Assembly: GCA_014529385.2 (NCBI GenBank)
Contig: CM043942.1
Location: forward strand, 49,862,274-49,926,273
DNA from: Adiantum capillus-veneris
Taxonomy: Eukaryota; Streptophyta; Polypodiopsida; Polypodiales; Pteridaceae
Length of the DNA stretch: 64,000 nt
Reading direction: 5' to 3'
The position numbers and the translations under genes are program-made. Shown piece after piece: positions 61,077 to 64,000 of the stretch; the stretch's first letter is position 1, and every line of letters starts with the position of its first letter. The notes below the pieces were generated by a model. It saw only the letters and a program-made list of their open reading frames with translations. It did not search any database and was not told the origin of the DNA.

Positions 61077-61588
61077 GATTGGCGCGCCCTACGTTTTCCT
61101 CCTCCACCATTGATCCCATTTGACCATGCCCGTGTGATATAGTGATGAGGCCCGCCCCCACAAGCTCTCTGTCACCACCTTCCACAAGCTCTCTATCACC
61201 ACCTTTTCAGCGAGGAATACAGAGATTGCAGATTGAACTTAGATCAGTGGTGTGCAATCGCTGGAGTCGAACCAGCACGCTAACGTTCATTGGATGCCAA
61301 AAATGTAGAAAACCAAATTAAAAATTACCATCGCCTCTTGTGAACAAGGGGGAGGCGGCACTTGAAAAAGAGAACGGGTGTCGTCGGCTTCGTCTGAATC
61401 CGCCCTAAAAATCGATACTTACAAAGATGCTATTGCATCTAATTTTTCAACACTCAACTATCTCTACTTCTTCTCTGTGCAAAGCATGCCTCACCTAGCC
61501 CCCCTTGGAAGGTATGCCATGGCGCTGCTGCAATTTCCTAAGCACTCATCCCCTCGCAAATTGCTGATTGTTTGTCCTCAAGGTGGAC

Positions 61589-61590
<2 letters not shown>
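61077..61590. other. Mostly unrecognised sequence
   Basis: It contains the repeated phrase CACAAGCTCTCT(G/A)TCACCACCTT (61158-61205). The minus-strand T-arm-like GCTGGTTCGACTCCAGC at 61260-61276 is followed by GATTGCACACCA. The latter could be a tRNA 3' fragment, but no acceptor partner was found. Confidence 0.4.

Positions 61591-61640
<50 letters not shown>
61591..61640. repeat. (GA)25 microsatellite
   Basis: An uninterrupted 50-bp GA run. A short TGACAAAA-type tandem follows at about 61752-61787. Confidence 0.95.
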
Positions 61641-61644
<4 letters not shown>

Positions 61645-62229
61645 AATGAAAATGAAATAAAATGTTATATTAACGTCTTCAAAAGGCCAAAGTGACCTAT
61701 GGGACAGAAAGTTACAATGTGGTGGATCTGATACAAAGTCAGAGTAACAAGATGACAAAATGACAGAATGACAAAATGACAAAATAAAATACTATGGAAT
61801 CCTAAACTTCTAGGTGTGGACGCTTAGCAGCTAAACAACTAGCTGGGATAGCTAGATCACATGAGATCCAGCATTGGTACTGGTGGATCTCATCAATCTC
61901 CTCCATGGTCAATAGTCTGGCTGGGCGTCGTGCATGTCGAGCCAAAGTGACCCGAAACCTCTTATGCAACCTCCGTCGATGCTGTGTAGTCCTCCGCAGT
62001 CATGGGTGTCTGGATCTCCCCAGCTCAGTCGCTCGATCGATCAGTATGCCTCTGGTGTAAAACAACGAGCTCTGCTGTGGTAGTAACTCCTTCGGGTGTC
62101 CAGTGGTAGCTCTAAAGAAGTATGTGATCTGTCTCTGAGACTGGCTAGCCTCTCCTCTCATCAGGCTCTCTCTGTGTCTGTGCAGCTCGAGCAAGAACAA
62201 ACCCAGGCATCTCTAATCCTCGTACCGCA

Positions 62230-62365
62230 TGACTCTAGAGAATGGTCCAAATCCCTCTCTGAAAAAGCAATAAGCGGCCTCGTATCTCGTAGTAGACGGG
62301 GCAGTGGCATGTGTAGTGCAACTCTGTCTCAGGCTCGATGTCACACAGAGGGCATGTCCTGGCCT
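62230..62365 (-). pseudogene. Fragment with a LINE-type C-terminal zinc motif
   Basis: The minus strand encodes CPLCDIEPETELHYTCHC, then PVYYEIRGRLLLF. The C-x2-C-x8-H-x4-C spacing with a Glu-Thr-Glu-x-His block is typical of the zinc region at the end of non-LTR reverse transcriptases. Downstream frames (to about 61850) are broken, and no RT is present. It is different from the LINE at 27959, so it would be a second family. Confidence 0.4.
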
Positions 62366-62369
62366 CTGC

Positions 62370-62370
<1 letters not shown>

Positions 62371-62400
<30 letters not shown>
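62371..62400. repeat. (GA)15 microsatellite
   Basis: A 30-bp uninterrupted GA run. Confidence 0.95.
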
Positions 62401-62571
62401 CACACAAGCAGGACACAGATTGATTCAATTTTAGTTTCATTCTAGATTGACTGCTGCCATGTTAGCTTGCATGTCCACCCCTTCAATTTCCCTTTCCATC
62501 GCATCATGGATTCTCCCCTCTTGCAAGAAGGCTGGTGCATAGATTGTAGTTCTCATCGGGATGGGCGTGCA

Positions 62572-62574
62572 TGT

Positions 62575-62638
<64 letters not shown>
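62572..62638. repeat. Compound microsatellite (TG)n(AG)n
   Basis: About 28 bp of TG passes directly into about 40 bp of AG. Confidence 0.95.
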
Positions 62639-62641
<3 letters not shown>

Positions 62642-62738
62642 CTATGAGATCTCATTTTTTCAATGAAAGAAGACAGAGAATTTAAGAAGATTCTCTTCTC
62701 TTTTATTTTTCAAAATGGATATTTCCTACTCAATTATA

Positions 62739-63260
62739 CCCTAAGTAAATATAATGCTAAAAGATTTACTTAAGGAACATACTCTAAGTAAATATAATGC
62801 TAAAAGGTTTACTTAAGGTACATATCCTAAGCAAATATAATGCTAAAAGGTTTATTTAGTGTACATACAGGTAGGTTTTCAAAGAAATCTATGTAGGAAA
62901 TTGCCTACATAGATTCCAAGGAATCTTGAAAGTAATAAGTCATTTTTGAAACCTACTTGTATGTACCCTAAGTAAAAGGTCATTCTAATAGTTTTTTTTT
63001 TTTTAATCATCACTACCAAGATTCCTGGGAATCGATGTAGGTGATTTCCTACATAAATTTTGTTCCAAACCTACTAGTATATACCCTAAGTAAACCTTTT
63101 GCAAGCATCTTTTCAGATTCCATTTAATTCACCTGCTTTCGAAAATTGACTGGGCCTATTAGTATATACCCTCAGTAAACCTTTTAGCATTATATTTATT
63201 TAGGTCACATATCATAAGTAAATATAATACTAAAAAGTTTACTTAAGATACATACTTGAG
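62739..63260. repeat. AT-rich tandem repeats and nested fold-back structure
   Basis: Three direct copies of a ~44-bp unit (CTAAGTAAATATAATGCTAA core) lie at 62739-62867. An inverted arm pair (62861-62883 and 62943-62966) encloses a perfect inner hairpin: AATCTATGTAGG (62886-62897), a 6-base loop, CCTACATAGATT (62904-62915). A related diverged fold-back lies at about 63020-63110. The tandem unit then returns in inverted (about 63173-63205) and direct (about 63208-63250) orientation. Probably MITE-like. No transposase is seen. Confidence 0.7.
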
Positions 63261-63542
63261 CCATGGACAACCACTATTCTTGAGAGATACCCTTTCCCAA
63301 GGGCCTATGCAAAAATTACACAATTTGTAAATTTGTGAAATTTTAATACACAACAAAGTTGAAAAAGCGTTTATAAAGGGGAGGAGTTCTCGGCGTCCGG
63401 CTTAGCATGGAGTTTAAGTGATGAGCCAGACGGCATCAAGAGGCACCTAGCAACTAGTGCTACCTCTAAATGGGGGGTATGAATAAAAGCGTACCCCAAA
63501 AAATGACCAAGTGGAGGGTGAATATATGTGTACACAGCATTG

Positions 63543-63578
<36 letters not shown>

Positions 63579-63780
63579 GAGTGCGCACAGACATAGAAGA
63601 ATGAAAAAAGAGAATCTTTACATGCTCCATCTAAATGAAATAGGCAACCATAAATTAATGCAATAACAGAATATGGGTATACCATAACATCAAAAATGTA
63701 AATGACTAGTAGAGCACTGGACCCTATGTAGCGATCAACCGGTTCACCCATCCACCTCCTCTCTACCATAGACAGAGAGA
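63261..63780. other. No gene recognised; (GA)n at 63544-63574
   Basis: A 31-bp GA microsatellite is the only clear feature. A minus-strand frame across 63371-63769 is mostly low-complexity and shows no known motif. Confidence 0.5.
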
Positions 63781-63886
63781 ATTTTACTTTGTCAAGAGCC
63801 AGCTAGAACACTTTATAGATGGTGGGAACAACTAATTACAAAGGCCATTTTTACTGTGATAACTGATACAATGCACAGTAGTCAGA

Positions 63887-63915
63887 GGTCCAACCCGGTG
63901 GCTATAAATAGGACC
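63887..63915 (+). promoter_or_regulatory. TATA-box promoter-like site at the right edge
   Basis: GGCTATAAATAGGACC is a strong plant TATA context (TATAAATA at about 63903-63910). It is flanked by GGTCC (63887-63891) and GGACC (63911-63915), then a CT-rich tract typical of plant transcription starts. It may belong to an LTR or a gene beyond 64000. Confidence 0.45.
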
Positions 63916-64000
63916 CACTATTCATTTCGCGGGATCTCTCTCTCGATATCTCTTCTAGAGTTCTTTATGCTCTTGTATCTTTGTAACCCTAGTTGAGCTC

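Noticed and set aside
61248-61300. Possible tRNA gene on the minus strand (T-arm-like GCTGGTTCGACTCCAGC followed by a sequence ending ACCA)
   Set aside because: No matching acceptor 5' strand, D-arm or anticodon arm was found upstream. At most it is a fragment.
1-64000. CRISPR arrays, bacterial operons, riboswitches or phage genes
   Set aside because: Nothing of this kind was seen. The short repeats are microsatellites, minisatellites or element-internal repeats, and all recognised coding sequence is retrotransposon-derived.

Overview
This window is plant nuclear DNA made almost entirely of retrotransposons. I recognise no host gene. The plant assignment rests on several features: Ty1/copia and Ty3/gypsy elements of plant type, a chromodomain-bearing Ty3 element, tRNA-Met and tRNA-Asp-like primer sites, an L1-type LINE with a CCHC ORF1, and abundant GA/CT/CA microsatellites. 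The size and nesting of the elements suggest a large, repeat-rich genome. I cannot name the species or even the major plant group from this window.

Layout, left to right. (1) 1-11.3 kb, minus strand: Ty3-A, a large Ty3 element with long intact gag and RT-RNase H-integrase frames, a retropepsin before RT and a second retropepsin-like domain after integrase. (2) 11.56-15.1 kb, plus: Ty3-R, a badly decayed pol remnant related to Ty3-B. (3) 15.1-24.0 kb: Copia-1, a decayed plus-strand copia element split by Copia-2 (17585-23248, minus). Copia-2 is very young: its LTRs differ by only three substitutions and it has a perfect 5-bp target duplication. (4) 24.0-27.3 kb: remnants of a Ty3 accessory gene whose two halves lie in opposite orientations. 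(5) 27.45-35.25 kb: Copia-3 remnant split by a 6.8-kb LINE (27959-34800) with a poly(A) tail and a 14-bp target duplication. (6) 35.55-60.66 kb: a three-level nest. Copia-4 holds a minus-strand chromovirus, Ty3-C, which is flanked by the duplication TTCTT. Ty3-C in turn holds the roughly 18-kb plus-strand Ty3-B. (7) 60.66-64.0 kb: a tRNA-like SINE head beside inverted-repeat units, several GA/GT microsatellites, a small LINE-type zinc-motif fragment, fold-back repeats and a TATA-bearing promoter-like segment at the right edge.

The most interesting material is in the Ty3-A/Ty3-B lineage. Both carry a retropepsin-like domain fused downstream of integrase, followed by a tail of repeated tryptophan motifs. 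Both have unusual short-spaced CCHC knuckles in gag. Ty3-B and its decayed relative Ty3-R also have two integrase zinc-binding domains in tandem. Ty3-B has an internal copy of its polypurine tract, a large 3' accessory coding region, and seven copies of an 18-bp palindrome (AGTCTATCGCGATAGACT) confined to its two noncoding regions. In the 5' leader the palindrome repeats at exactly 298-bp spacing. Three unrelated LTR families here place the TATA box inside the loop of an inverted repeat, and one of these shows a compensatory base-pair change.

All domain calls come from reading motifs by eye. No database search was run.
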